Assembly: GCF_003182355.1 (NCBI RefSeq)
Contig: NZ_QGTW01000006.1
Location: 186,001 to 250,000, forward strand
Direction of reading: 5' to 3'
Source of the DNA: Cytobacillus oceanisediminis
GTDB taxonomy: Bacteria > Bacillota > Bacilli > Bacillales > Cytobacillaceae
Length of the DNA: 64,000 bases
Part shown: positions 1 to 8,065 of the stretch, one piece after another
How positions within the stretch are numbered: the stretch's first letter is position 1
How the letters are laid out: every line of letters starts with the position of its first letter
Made by a program: the position numbers and the translations under genes
The notes under the pieces: generated by a model
Databases searched by the model: none
What the model was told of the DNA's origin: nothing
Seen by the model: the letters and a program-made list of their open reading frames with translations, nothing else

Positions 1-1036
1 TTGCTAGCGTTCCCCGGCTTGAAAAGCTTGCTATCGTATCACCTTCACGGTCTGGTGTGTCCCGATCGTCCATTGCACCGACTGTTATTACTTTTTCACT
101 GATGCCCGGACTGGCAATAGTTCCAAAATTCGGACCCGAATTTCCTGCTGCAACGCAAACAACAATACCTGCATCCCATGCTGCCTCTACCGCTTTTACC
201 ATCATATCTTCTTCTGGATCGCCTGCAGGTGAGCTTCCAAGGGACATGCTGATAATGTCAATTTTGGGTTTATTATTGAGGTCCCTGTTATAATCGATGC
301 ACCACTGGATCCCCGCCATGACGGTAGATAAGGATCCTGATCCAACCTTATCAAGTACTTTTACCCCTATGAGGTTTGCATTCGGAGCAGGTCCCCGATA
401 AACTCCGGCGGATGCGATGCCATTACCAGCAGCATCCCCGGCACAATGGGTACCATGGCCATTATCATCATAAGCGTCTTGACGGTTATTAATAAAATCC
501 TGGAATTCAATAATTCGGGTCTGCTGAGTATCAGGGTTCTGCAAATCCTGGTGTGGATAAATACCCGTGTCGATAACAGCTATCGTAACATCTTGTCCTG
601 TTAAGGGACCGTTAGCATTCAGTGCTGCCCCTGCTTCAACCGAGGGGGTGGCAACGTCTAGAAGTGCTTGTACTTTTCGATCGTAATAGATTTTGTGTAT
701 ATGGGAGCATGAAGTTAATAGATCATCCAGTGCCGCTGGTGTCATTTCCATACTGCAGCAGGAAATACTAGAAAAGCTTCTGTTTACTTTTGCTCTAAAA
801 TGCCTTTCAGAAATAACATGGCATTCTTTTACTGCATCAGAAAAACTGCAGTCATTTTTAAATTCAACCACTACATGGAAGCTTTTTGTTCTTTTTAGCA
901 CTTTTTCCAAAGGAGAATGCAAAAAACAAGGTGTCCATTTAAAAGGTGTATAAAGATGAATTAAATCTTGACGCAGCTGCATATCCAGTTTATCTGCATG
1001 TGCACGTACCATTTGTATCATTGAAAATCCAAACAT
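1..1036 (-). CDS. aprX: Subtilisin-like serine protease AprX, 3' end cut by the window
   Basis: Minus-strand frame open from the window edge to ATG at 1036, preceded by a strong GGAAAGGAGG site. About 345 N-terminal residues are present. The start (MFGFSMIQMVRA) and the PFKWTPCFLH stretch match my memory of B. subtilis AprX, an intracellular S8 peptidase of about 440 residues without a signal peptide. The catalytic Asp lies in AVIDTGIYPH (about residue 156), the catalytic His in NGHGTHCAG (about 194), and the oxyanion Asn in AAGNSGP. The catalytic Ser lies outside the window. The frame is uninterrupted as far as visible. Single gene; neighbours give no functional hint. Identity is well supported; substrate unknown. 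Confidence 0.93.
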   Translation of the reverse strand, partial: MFGFSMIQMVRAHADKLDMQLRQDLIHLYTPFKWTPCFLHSPLEKVLKRTKSFHVVVEFKNDCSFSDAVKECHVISERHFRAKVNRSFSSISCCSMEMTPAALDDLLTSCSHIHKIYYDRKVQALLDVATPSVEAGAALNANGPLTGQDVTIAVIDTGIYPHQDLQNPDTQQTRIIEFQDFINNRQDAYDDNGHGTHCAGDAAGNGIASAGVYRGPAPNANLIGVKVLDKVGSGSLSTVMAGIQWCIDYNRDLNNKPKIDIISMSLGSSPAGDPEEDMMVKAVEAAWDAGIVVCVAAGNSGPNFGTIASPGISEKVITVGAMDDRDTPDREGDTIASFSSRGTLA

Positions 1037-1667
1037 AATTTTCCTCCTTTCCATAAGCTAGTAACAAACTATGAAAAGGAAGAAAAAAGGGAACGGTGTT
1101 TGTCCAATACGCTAAAAGAATGACAAAATAAGAGAAGGCTGATTGGCCTTCCCTCTAATTAATATGCTATTAAACTATTTTATACAGGTTTTTGACAAAA
1201 CCTGTACCTTTATCCCGATATACCATTTCCTTATAGAATCGGTGGGCTATTTCCCGTTCGCCTTCTAGCTTTTTATTAAATGTAACCCTATCAATTTATT
1301 ATAGATTTATTAATTTTATATATAATCTCTGACCCAAATTGCTCATGTATATTCGATTTTAAGCCCTTTTACATATTATTCTGGCTGATTGACCCAAACC
1401 TTGCTTGCCCTGAAACCATTCTTCTGTTTGGACAAAAACAATATATGTATTTCTTAATTTCCAGCTTAGCCAGCTCTCCCATTATTGAAATAGGGTATAT
1501 ATCCCAATTCCTCTAAAAACCAGCTCCTAGAAATTAGCAGAAACCTTTAAACCAAAAAAATATTCAGTTCGAAATGATGAATAAGTCCTGCAGTCAACAC
1601 ATAAACTCCCAACTTTTCCCATTAGAATATTTCTTCTTTGTTTAAATGCCATTTCTTTTTTTAAGGC
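1037..1667. other. Intergenic stretch with one possible gene remnant
   Basis: No intact gene is visible. It holds a perfect inverted repeat at 1184-1205 (ACAGGTTTT, 4-nt loop, AAAACCTGT) which lies inside the remnant described at 1170-1295. The rest is AT-rich without a recognisable promoter, RNA or repeat. Confidence 0.5.
1170..1295 (-). pseudogene. Possible C-terminal remnant of an unknown protein
   Basis: On the minus strand about 41 codons are open between two stops and end in TAA at 1170-1172. They read like real protein (contains KKLEGEREIAHRFYKEM, then YRDKGTGFVKNLYK) with alternating charged and aromatic residues, but there is no start codon or ribosome site, and upstream are tandem stops. 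I do not recognise the family. It may be the tail of a deleted gene, or chance. Confidence 0.3.
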
Positions 1668-1700
1668 AAAAAAAAAGGAAAAGAGTACAAGCTCTTTTCC
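1668..1700 (-). terminator. Rho-independent terminator of the nitroreductase gene
   Basis: Arms 1677-1685 and 1692-1700 (GGAAAAGAG / CTCTTTTCC, 6-nt loop) followed on the minus strand by nine T. The stem overlaps the last stop-codon base. Confidence 0.85.
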
Positions 1701-2377
1701 TAGTCGATCCACTTAACAACATCATCAAACGGCCTGCGGGTCTTTGCCCTTGGCTCTTTTACACGGTACCCAAAAGCAACCATAACTGAAAGGCCAAAGC
1801 TGCCGTCCTCCAGCAATCCCTCATCATTTAATAGCTTATTCATTTTTTCAATATCAAAGCCTTCAATTGGACAAGAATCGATGCCAATCTGGGCCGCTGC
1901 TGTCATCATATTCCCAAGTGCTATGTAGCTTTGTTTGCACGCCCAATCAAACAACGGGCGATCCCCATCCAAAAGGTTGAAATCAGACTTTTGGAATTCT
2001 TCAATCCGCTTTAAATAATTGGCCATAATTTCTTCTGGCATTCCTAATTTATTTTTAAAATGATCCTGCAAATATTCCGAATCATACCTGGTATCTTTTT
2101 TGGTTCTTGCCAGGATTAATACAAAATGACTTGCCTCTGGGAGTTTCCCAAATGCTCCCCAGGAAGCATTTTTAATTTTATCGCGAAGCTTTTCATTTTG
2201 GACGACCACAAAACGCCAAGGTTCAAACCCGAATGAACTTGGTGACAAACGCCCTGTTTCCAAAATTAAACGGAAATCATCTTCTGGAATCTTTTTATTG
2301 GGATCAAATTCTTTTGTCGCATGCCTGAATTGATAAGCACCCAATATTTTTTCTTTTAAAACTTCATTATCCCGCAA
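1700..2377 (-). CDS. NAD(P)H nitroreductase, YfkO-like
   Basis: Flavin-dependent nitroreductase-fold oxidoreductase, expected to be a cytoplasmic FMN homodimer reducing nitro or quinone compounds with NAD(P)H. FRHATKEFDPNKK near the N-terminus, SPSSFGFEPWRFVVVQ (FMN-binding region) and ALGNMMTAAAQIGIDSCPIEGF are typical and closely resemble what I recall of B. subtilis YfkO. An upstream ATG at 2440 is open but has no ribosome site. The TTG at 2377 sits 6 nt after AAAGGGGTG and gives the usual length (225 residues), so I prefer it. Single gene with its own terminator. Confidence 0.87.
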   Translation of the reverse strand: MRDNEVLKEKILGAYQFRHATKEFDPNKKIPEDDFRLILETGRLSPSSFGFEPWRFVVVQNEKLRDKIKNASWGAFGKLPEASHFVLILARTKKDTRYDSEYLQDHFKNKLGMPEEIMANYLKRIEEFQKSDFNLLDGDRPLFDWACKQSYIALGNMMTAAAQIGIDSCPIEGFDIEKMNKLLNDEGLLEDGSFGLSVMVAFGYRVKEPRAKTRRPFDDVVKWID

Positions 2378-2482
2378 AACAAAACACCCCTTTTTATTTA
2401 TTTCATTCTTTAAAATAACACATTGCAAGAATGCATTCATGAAATAAGCTTTTTAGTTTAGCTTGTTATTGCCAATTTAGAG

Positions 2483-3001
2483 TTAGTTTTTAAAGCTCTT
2501 CCGGTATTTGCTGTGCCCGTCAGTTACTCCAATACGTTCAAAGCCGTTATTTTTGTAAAAAGCATTCAATTTTGGGTTATTTTCGACACAATCGAGCTTA
2601 AGGTATTGTTTATCAGTTGCTATTTCTTCATCAATCCATTTTATAACGGCTGCACCCAGACATTTTTTCATAAATTTGGGCTTTACCGCAAGCCTATGCA
2701 GATAAAGAGAATCATGATTCGCTTCTACTCCAAAAATATGCTTATCCCAGTCGTTTTGCTTAGAGGACAATGTAAAGGTTGCCGCTAATTCATCATCCTT
2801 TGTAACAAGATATGTGTTTCCCTTAGAGATGGCCTGCTTTATTTCATCATCATCGCCGCCTTCTAATAGATATTGCCATTGATCAATTCCTTGCGATTGG
2901 ATCCATATTGCCACTTCTTTCAGCATATCCATGAGTTGTCCGCTTTCGGCTTCACCCGCAATTTTAATTTGATAAGTATTAAGAATTCTCGCCTGCATCA
3001 T
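2483..3001 (-). CDS. GNAT-family N-acetyltransferase
   Basis: 172 residues with a GNAT layout. A central strand LYLHRLAVKPKFMKKCLGAAV corresponds to motif A (acetyl-CoA pyrophosphate loop, here the atypical K-C-L-G-A in place of the usual Q/R-x-x-G-x-G/A), followed by LKLDCVENNPKLNAFYKNNGF, the motif B signature. Start ATG follows TTAGGAGG. It lies 14 bp after another GNAT gene (3016-3468) in the same direction, so the two are probably cotranscribed. Substrate cannot be told. Confidence 0.82.
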   Translation of the reverse strand: MMQARILNTYQIKIAGEAESGQLMDMLKEVAIWIQSQGIDQWQYLLEGGDDDEIKQAISKGNTYLVTKDDELAATFTLSSKQNDWDKHIFGVEANHDSLYLHRLAVKPKFMKKCLGAAVIKWIDEEIATDKQYLKLDCVENNPKLNAFYKNNGFERIGVTDGHSKYRKSFKN

Positions 3002-3015
3002 ACATACCTCCTAAT

Positions 3016-3468
3016 CTATAAAGCCATCGACAGCCTAATCATGTCTTTGCATTGTATCCCACTTTCAAAAATGTCTTCTTTATAATGGCGCAGAAAATAA
3101 TCCCGATCGACACCAGTGATTCTAAATCCGCATTTTTGGTAAAGGGCCAGCTGCCCAATGCTTGAGTTGCCAGTTCCAATTTCGAGAGTTTTAACCCCCT
3201 TTAACCTGGCAGTATATATGGAGTACTCGATTAGCTTTCTGCCAATCCCCATCCCCTGCCGGCTTTCCCTGACGGCAATATTTACAATCTCGCAAGCGCC
3301 CGGCCTCGTAGCCAGCATTACAAAGACTGCGACCACTTGACCGTTTTCCTCACAAATATAAGTTTCGCCTCTATTCAGATAATCCTCTATCATTTCGATG
3401 GAAGGGTCGGCCAATAAGAGCAGCTCTTTTGGAGGTGACTCCATTTTATCCAGTTTCCTGATCTTCAT
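3016..3468 (-). CDS. GNAT-family N-acetyltransferase, YvbK-like
   Basis: 150-residue GNAT protein. The acetyl-CoA loop is SRQGMGIGRKLIEYS (Q-G-x-G-I-G-x-x-L pattern) and the C-terminal part ALYQKCGFRITGVDRDYF is typical. The whole protein resembles my memory of B. subtilis YvbK (LLLLADPS near the start, GTGNSSIGQLALYQKCGFRITGVD). ATG follows AAAAAAGGAG. First gene of a probable two-gene unit with 2483-3001. Substrate unknown. Confidence 0.85.
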   Translation of the reverse strand: MKIRKLDKMESPPKELLLLADPSIEMIEDYLNRGETYICEENGQVVAVFVMLATRPGACEIVNIAVRESRQGMGIGRKLIEYSIYTARLKGVKTLEIGTGNSSIGQLALYQKCGFRITGVDRDYFLRHYKEDIFESGIQCKDMIRLSMAL

Positions 3469-3481
3469 TTCTTCTCCTTTT

Positions 3482-3878
3482 TTATGCCAAACTTATAAAA
3501 TATTTATAAAAAATTTCATCTGTCTGTTCCTTTGGATCAAAAACAGAATGCCCGGACCCGGCTATGATTTCAACCTTTAAATGAAGGATGATATTTTGTA
3601 AAGTCTTCAATTTCCTCCTCTTTAAGAAGAGAACCTTCTTCTCCCCTTAAAATCAGAACTGGCCCCTCTATATGGCTAAGACCCTCGGACAAGTTGAGAT
3701 CCTCTGAATCCTTCTGCAATTTCATAGGCAAACCTTTATATACTCTTGCATGGATTCCATCATTTTTTTCCACATAAAACTCTTCCTTGCGTTCTTCAAA
3801 TTCCTCCGGGCTTATCTCCTGACTAGGGGCAATATGAAGGTTAAATCCTTCATTTCTTTTTATATAGTGATGATCCAT
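3482..3878 (-). pseudogene. Alpha/beta-hydrolase remnant (C-terminal half, frameshifted)
   Basis: From ATG 3878 (after TTAGGAGG) the frame encodes 102 residues ending at 3570, including GPVLILRGEEGSLLKEEEI, the penultimate strand and acid-residue region of an alpha/beta hydrolase. Directly after the stop, another frame continues the fold: VEIIAGSGHSVFDPKEQTDE to TAA at 3482-3484, supplying the catalytic-His strand (GSGHSVF). So a frameshift lies near 3572. The nucleophile half of the enzyme is absent: the coding sequence begins within a cap-like region just 21 bp after the VOC gene. An inactive relic, or a cotranscribed fragment. Confidence 0.7.
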
Positions 3879-3899
3879 TTCGGTTATCCTCCTAATCTA

Positions 3900-4286
3900 T
3901 TAGCCTAAAATGCGATTAGTCTGCGCCTGTTTCTCTTGATCTTCAATATATTCAAAGAAACCTATTTTATTTCCCCATGGATCGGTAAAGGTTGCCCATT
4001 TAACAGGAACTTCTTTTCTTGAAAAAATCTCAAAATCTCCAACTTTCAATTCATTCATAACCCTTTCGCGTTCAGCCTCCAGATCGGTTACGCCCAGCCG
4101 AATCGGACCGCACCCGTTACTCGGCAGGCCCTCAGCCACCTGGAGCCAGCATCCCGGAATGAGCTCCCACTCTGCAAATCCGGCATGGGGGATAAAATGC
4201 GGTTTTTTATTAAACAATGTCTCATACCATCTTTGTCCTTCTTCCATATCCGATACACGAATTTGAACCGTCATCTCATAGATCAC
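3900..4286 (-). CDS. VOC (glyoxalase/bleomycin-resistance) superfamily protein
   Basis: 128 residues with two beta-alpha-beta-beta-beta halves: YEMTVQIRVSDMEEGQRWYETLF at the start and VKWATFTDPWGNKIGFFEY at the end, the standard vicinal-oxygen-chelate pattern (F-x-D-P-x-G-N). Start is GTG at 4286, 6 nt after GGAGGG. Role could be lyase, dioxygenase or ligand binding; the family does not decide this. Followed by the hydrolase remnant in the same direction. Confidence 0.83.
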   Translation of the reverse strand: MIYEMTVQIRVSDMEEGQRWYETLFNKKPHFIPHAGFAEWELIPGCWLQVAEGLPSNGCGPIRLGVTDLEAERERVMNELKVGDFEIFSRKEVPVKWATFTDPWGNKIGFFEYIEDQEKQAQTNRILG

Positions 4287-4365
4287 TTCGAACCCTCCTG
4301 TTCTATTCCAATTTATGTATTTCGATAAATCTTTTCTGTTTCCTCTTTTGCAGCTTTATCGCTAA

Positions 4366-4409
4366 ATAACTCAAAATTTAAGCCGCCTGGATGAATATTC
4401 CGGGCGGCC
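4366..4409 (-). terminator. Probable terminator downstream of the ABM-domain gene
   Basis: GCCGCC (4382-4387) pairs with GGCGGC (4403-4408); an inner GGA/TCC extends the stem. On the minus strand it is followed by TTAAATTTT, a modest T tract. Confidence 0.55.
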
Positions 4410-4452
4410 TGCTATATCATAATCATTTGTCTTATTGTCACTTTCATATTGC

Positions 4453-4779
4453 TCAAATTTTTATATGCGATGAAATCAAATCCCCATCTTCTGTTGCATC
4501 AAACACTTCAAAAAATTTAAACGATGGTTTCTCCTTTGTTACACTTTGCAGTTTCACCATCAATTTTGGATATAAATAAGCCTGTGCTTTTTCTGCGTCT
4601 TCCTTTGTATCCCAGTAATTCAGCGCTCTATATTCCCCTGCCGGATCGTCAAAAAAATAAACATTGCCGCGAAATCCGCTTAGCTCTCTGCTTGCAGAGT
4701 CAAATTCCTTTGTCAGCTTTTCGGCTACACTTCTCTGACCTACCTCAAGTTTATATTTTACCAATCGTGCGTAATACAT
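4453..4779 (-). CDS. Antibiotic-biosynthesis-monooxygenase-like (dimeric alpha-beta barrel) protein
   Basis: 108-residue protein with the pattern of small ferredoxin-like dimeric barrels: MYYARLVKYKLEVGQRSVAEKL, then ELSGFRGNVYFFDDPAGEYRALNYWDTKEDAEKA, where W-D-T-K-E-D-A-E is the hallmark of ABM-domain proteins. Likely cytoplasmic; could be a monooxygenase, heme-binding or stress protein. Start ATG after AGGGAGGGG. Single gene. Confidence 0.7.
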   Translation of the reverse strand: MYYARLVKYKLEVGQRSVAEKLTKEFDSASRELSGFRGNVYFFDDPAGEYRALNYWDTKEDAEKAQAYLYPKLMVKLQSVTKEKPSFKFFEVFDATEDGDLISSHIKI

Positions 4780-4902
4780 TAAGTCCCCTCCCTAAAAATT
4801 GGGTTTACTCATCAATATATGAAAATATAAACAAAAAGATGCTTTCATAACAGCGTAACTATTTTTTTGGAATTTTCCGTCCATTAACTGAGGGGGGACA
4901 AT

Positions 4903-5591
4903 ATGAAGAGGTTTTTTGCTTTTATGATACTTTTATTGCTGCTAGCCGGCTGCAGGTCAACACCTTTTGATACACATACAGTCATTGATTGGGTTGATTT
5001 TATAAAATGGGAAGGCAGGGAATATAACGGCATTTACAGGTGTTTTAGCAGAAGAAGAATTTTTAGGAGAAAAGGCTGGAGAAGTGAAATTCCGGGTTAC
5101 AGACAATGTCACGAACCCAAATTACAAAATTAAAAATGGAGATGCAGCTTTTCATGAAAAAGGAACAGAAATCTATGCCATTAAAGGGCAGCCAGTTCTG
5201 ATTGCTGTTAAAACTCCGGACAAAATTAACGGATATTCTGTCTACTATTCAATAGAAAATGAGGAGTTTAGCTGGCATTTTGATGACATGCCCCTTGAGC
5301 GTGTAGAACGAATTGAAATCTACAGGCTCTACACTCAGGAAGGAGATAAGAAAATTTCAGAATTAAAACAAGAAGAAGATCTTAGCCATTTCCTGCAGCT
5401 GTTAATAGACAGCAAGAACCAGCAAGGATTTAATCCTAACACAGCAAAAGGAGACCCTATTTTCTATAATATGATTTTTTATACAGGTGAACCAGTTGCC
5501 TATAAATTTTGACGGCACTGCCTATTACTGGCACCCATGGGAAACAGCCATTTTACCAGATGAAATAAAAGAGTTTATAAAAGAACAGTAA
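4903..5591 (+). pseudogene. Lipoprotein gene with two frameshifts
   Basis: Starts at ATG 4903 after GAGGGGGG with a clear lipoprotein signal (KRFFAFMILLLLLAGC, lipobox LAGC). Near 5030 the frame must change: after EGREYNGIY the protein continues in another frame as TGVLAEEEFLGEKAGEVKFR, which runs to TGA at 5510-5512. There a run of four T again breaks the frame; removing one T continues with FDGTAYYWHPWETAILPDEIKEF to TAA at 5589-5591. Reconstructed length is about 228 residues. Both breaks are small indels, one at a homopolymer, so either a young pseudogene or sequencing errors. Function unknown; exported lipid-anchored protein if intact. Confidence 0.75.
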
Positions 5592-5592
5592 A

Positions 5593-5624
5593 AAAACAGC
5601 ATTGGGCTCAATGCTGTTTTTTTT
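5593..5624. terminator. Bidirectional terminator
   Basis: AAAACAGCATT (5593-5603) pairs with AATGCTGTTTT (5610-5620), 6-nt loop, with A run on the left and T run on the right. It serves both the lipoprotein gene and the convergent STAS gene. Confidence 0.85.
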
Positions 5625-6660
5625 ACCGCTGTTTCTTTTCTGCAATCTCAAGCCCCAATCGGTCCAAAGCATGAGAAATTCCTTGCTGCAGGATGGAAAA
5701 GCACGGAGTTTTTGTTTCGGTAAAGCCTCTTTCGATTATTTGTACACTTAATTCCGGTGATATGCCGACGAATATGCATTGAGTGCCCAACAACGAAGCT
5801 GCTTTTACAAATTTCTGCAGGAAATCAAGTGTGTATTGATCGACACCCTTTAAAGCCGTTAAATCCAATATCAGATACTCAGCCTTATATCTAGGTAAAT
5901 TCAACAGTGTCCTGTTTAAAAGTTCCTCTGCTCTAAGTTCTTCATATTTCCCAACCAAAGGAATGACCAAAATGGAATCAGTGACCGGAATGATCGGTGA
6001 TGATATCTCTTTAATAATTTCAGATAATACCCTGGTCTGTTCAGAGATTTTTTGTTCCATTTCTTTTTGGGCAGCCTGAGTCTGCTCTTGGATCATGGCA
6101 TTTACATTCATTGATGGCGTTATTTCAGATTCAAAGAACTCGTATTCGGAATACTCGTCTCCCTGCACTTGACTTTTCACCACTTTATACCACACATTCG
6201 TTTCAAATAAGCCGCCTAATACTCCAGCCCAATGCCCAGGCAGAAAAGTGCCTTCCGTCTCTTTCTTTTGTGCAATATTGATTTTATATTCCCAGCCATT
6301 TTTGACACGCACAATAGCTTTCTTTTCCTCTAAGCAAAACGAGACAATGTCGGTTTTGCCCCAGCCCGCAGTTAAATAGATATTTGGAAGGTGGTTTATG
6401 ATTATTTCTCTTTCCTTATCGGATTCCAGATAAAATTTGCTTACAATTTTACCAGTACGGTAGCCTGCAGTTTCCAGAACAAGCTTTGCCTGCTTTTCCC
6501 CGGCGATTTCCTCAATTGAGTCAAGCAGAGTTTTAAAGGCTGTATTCACCCAGAAAAGTACTACTTCGTCATTTTCAAAATTAAACGTTCCCTTATCGAG
6601 ATCCCAATCAAATAGAGAACCGTTGACATCTATTTCGTAAGTGGAAGATTTAGACTCCAT
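5623..6660 (-). CDS. STAS-domain protein (RsbR-like stress co-antagonist)
   Basis: 345 residues from ATG 6660, placed 7 nt after AAGGAGG; an in-frame upstream ATG at 6693 lacks a site. The last ~110 residues form a STAS domain (IIPVTDSILVIPLVGKY, YLILDLTALKGVDQYTLDFL, TQCIFVGISPEL), as in RsbR/RsbS proteins of the sigma-B stressosome. The N-terminal ~190 residues look like a separate sensor domain (contains AGYRTGKIVSKFYLESDKE and SFCLEEKKAIVRVKNGW, resembling V4R/XylR-N-type folds), linked through a Glu/Gln-rich helix. Likely a cytoplasmic signalling protein; sensed signal unknown. No rsb genes adjacent. Confidence 0.8.
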   Translation of the reverse strand: MESKSSTYEIDVNGSLFDWDLDKGTFNFENDEVVLFWVNTAFKTLLDSIEEIAGEKQAKLVLETAGYRTGKIVSKFYLESDKEREIIINHLPNIYLTAGWGKTDIVSFCLEEKKAIVRVKNGWEYKINIAQKKETEGTFLPGHWAGVLGGLFETNVWYKVVKSQVQGDEYSEYEFFESEITPSMNVNAMIQEQTQAAQKEMEQKISEQTRVLSEIIKEISSPIIPVTDSILVIPLVGKYEELRAEELLNRTLLNLPRYKAEYLILDLTALKGVDQYTLDFLQKFVKAASLLGTQCIFVGISPELSVQIIERGFTETKTPCFSILQQGISHALDRLGLEIAEKKQR

Positions 6661-6857
6661 CGAATGTCCTCCTTGCATTTTAAATAGAATCAATCTATTT
6701 ATACAGTTATCTTTTTAAGAACATTACTATTCTACCCTCTAGCTTATTTTGGAGTCAAAAATAGATATGTCACCTGGTAAAAATTAATTAAATATGCAAA
6801 AAACATTCGCTGCGTGGAGCATTTTATATTCCTGCAAAAAAAATTAAGTTTACCTCA

Positions 6858-7520
6858 TTATTGTAATATATTTGCCAGTTCTTCCAAGTCCCTCACAATA
6901 AGATCAGGCTTCACACCCAATTCGTCAAATGGTTTGTTATTCCGGTTTATCCAGCAGACTTGAAAGCCAAATGTTTTCGCACCTGAAGCATCCCATGGAT
7001 TGGAGGTAACAAATAGCGCTTCTGTTTTATCAATTGATAATTTAGCTGTTCCCAATTCATACACACCCATATAAGGCTTATAGATTTTCAGTTCATCAAC
7101 ACTAATAACGTCATTAAAGGCTTCTGTCAGATTCGCATTCCTTACAAGCGGATTCAGCATTTGCAGCGTTCCATTTGAAAGAATTGCCAGCTTTCTGTTA
7201 CTTAACAATTCTAAAGCTTCCCGAACTTCCGGATATGCCTTCAAGCGCAGATATTCATTTAATAAAGCACTGCGGATTTCCTGGCTGGCTTGCAAATCCA
7301 AGGCTTTTAATGCAAATATTAGCGAATCCCCGGTCACCTTCCAAAAATCTTCATAACGGTCCATTAATGAGCGAAGCCAAGTATACTCCAGCTGCTTCTG
7401 CCTCCATACCTCGCTTATCTGCATCCCTTTCTCCGGAAAAAATTGTTCACATTTCTCCGAAACAGAATGCACATCAAAAAGTGTTCCATAAGCATCGAAA
7501 AAAATGGCTTTTACAGTCAT
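6858..7520 (-). CDS. HAD-family hydrolase, haloacid dehalogenase type II
   Basis: 220 residues. Motif I is FFDAYGTLFD (nucleophile Asp about residue 9), motif II LSNGT, motif III Lys within VDELKIYKPYMGVYEL, motif IV VTSNPWDASGAKTFGF. The DAYGTLFD / SNP-WD combination is that of L-2-haloacid dehalogenases, which hydrolyse 2-halo acids by an Asp-ester intermediate; many members have other phosphatase or unknown roles. ATG follows TAGGAGG. Single gene flanked downstream by nothing clear. Confidence 0.85.
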   Translation of the reverse strand: MTVKAIFFDAYGTLFDVHSVSEKCEQFFPEKGMQISEVWRQKQLEYTWLRSLMDRYEDFWKVTGDSLIFALKALDLQASQEIRSALLNEYLRLKAYPEVREALELLSNRKLAILSNGTLQMLNPLVRNANLTEAFNDVISVDELKIYKPYMGVYELGTAKLSIDKTEALFVTSNPWDASGAKTFGFQVCWINRNNKPFDELGVKPDLIVRDLEELANILQ

Positions 7521-7548
7521 ATAATTCCTCCTATAAAAATAAGGGCTG

Positions 7549-7783
7549 TGTTAAACTTGCCTGTTGATTTCCACTCCAGGGACTCAGCGAACCGCGGGCG
7601 GTCCCAGAAGCCTCTTCGGAGCATTCACGCCTGTGGGGTCCCCCTTCGACACGCTCTCCCGCTGGACATTGAATAAGCATCCTCGTGTAAGCATCGCACG
7701 AAGAAAATGCGAATGCATTTTCGAGGATCTCGCCCCTACCACTCCAATCAACAGGGTGTCAAAATCAACGATAAGCTTTAACA
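7549..7783 (+). repeat. Dispersed modular element, copy 1
   Basis: Bounded by imperfect inverted repeats: TGTTAAACTTGCCTGTTGAT at 7549 and its partner ending CGATAAGCTTTAACA at 7783. Inside are CTGTTGATT (7561) and AATCAACAG (ending 7754), the GC-rich CCTGTGGGGTCCCCC stretch, and a central module (about 7668-7729) with the hairpin GAAAATGC-GAAT-GCATTTTC at 7703-7722. Related copies lie at 28404-28585 (reverse), 53722-53955 and 57108-57275. No coding capacity. Lies between the HAD gene and the histidine-kinase terminator; the rest of that gap (7784-8017) shows nothing else. Confidence 0.8.
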
Positions 7784-8017
7784 TAACCAAAATAAAAAAA
7801 TTTTCTTAACTATATTCATCCCTTCAAAATAAGGTATATGTACGCGGACACGGTGCCAGCTTTTAAAAAGGGAACAGATTCATGGAAAGTCAACCTTTAA
7901 GTCAATATACTACAAACCCTCACTTTTCACCTGCCTAGGTTCCTAATTTCTCTGAAATGTCTGCTTTTTATCATTCAAAACCATCAGCACCCTAGAGCCG
8001 AAGATATCAAAATACAC

Positions 8018-8065
8018 AAAAAGGATAGATAAAGCAAGGTGATCTTGCTTACATCTATCCTTTTT
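8018..8065 (-). terminator. Terminator of the two-component operon
   Basis: Long interrupted stem AAAAAGGATAGAT (8018-8030) with ATCTATCCTTTTT (8053-8065) and inner AAGCAAG/CTTGCTT. Overlaps the kinase stop codon. Confidence 0.88.

Noticed and set aside
1527..1712. 61-codon minus-strand open frame
   Set aside because: Overlaps the nitroreductase end and its terminator, has no ribosome site, and the translation is low-complexity.
2513..2788. Plus-strand open frames opposite the acetyltransferase genes, and similar antisense frames across the window
   Set aside because: They are shadows of clearly coding minus-strand genes, with no ribosome sites or family motifs.
7549..7783. Insertion sequence
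   Set aside because: Inverted ends are present, but there is no transposase reading frame and I could not see a clear target-site duplication.
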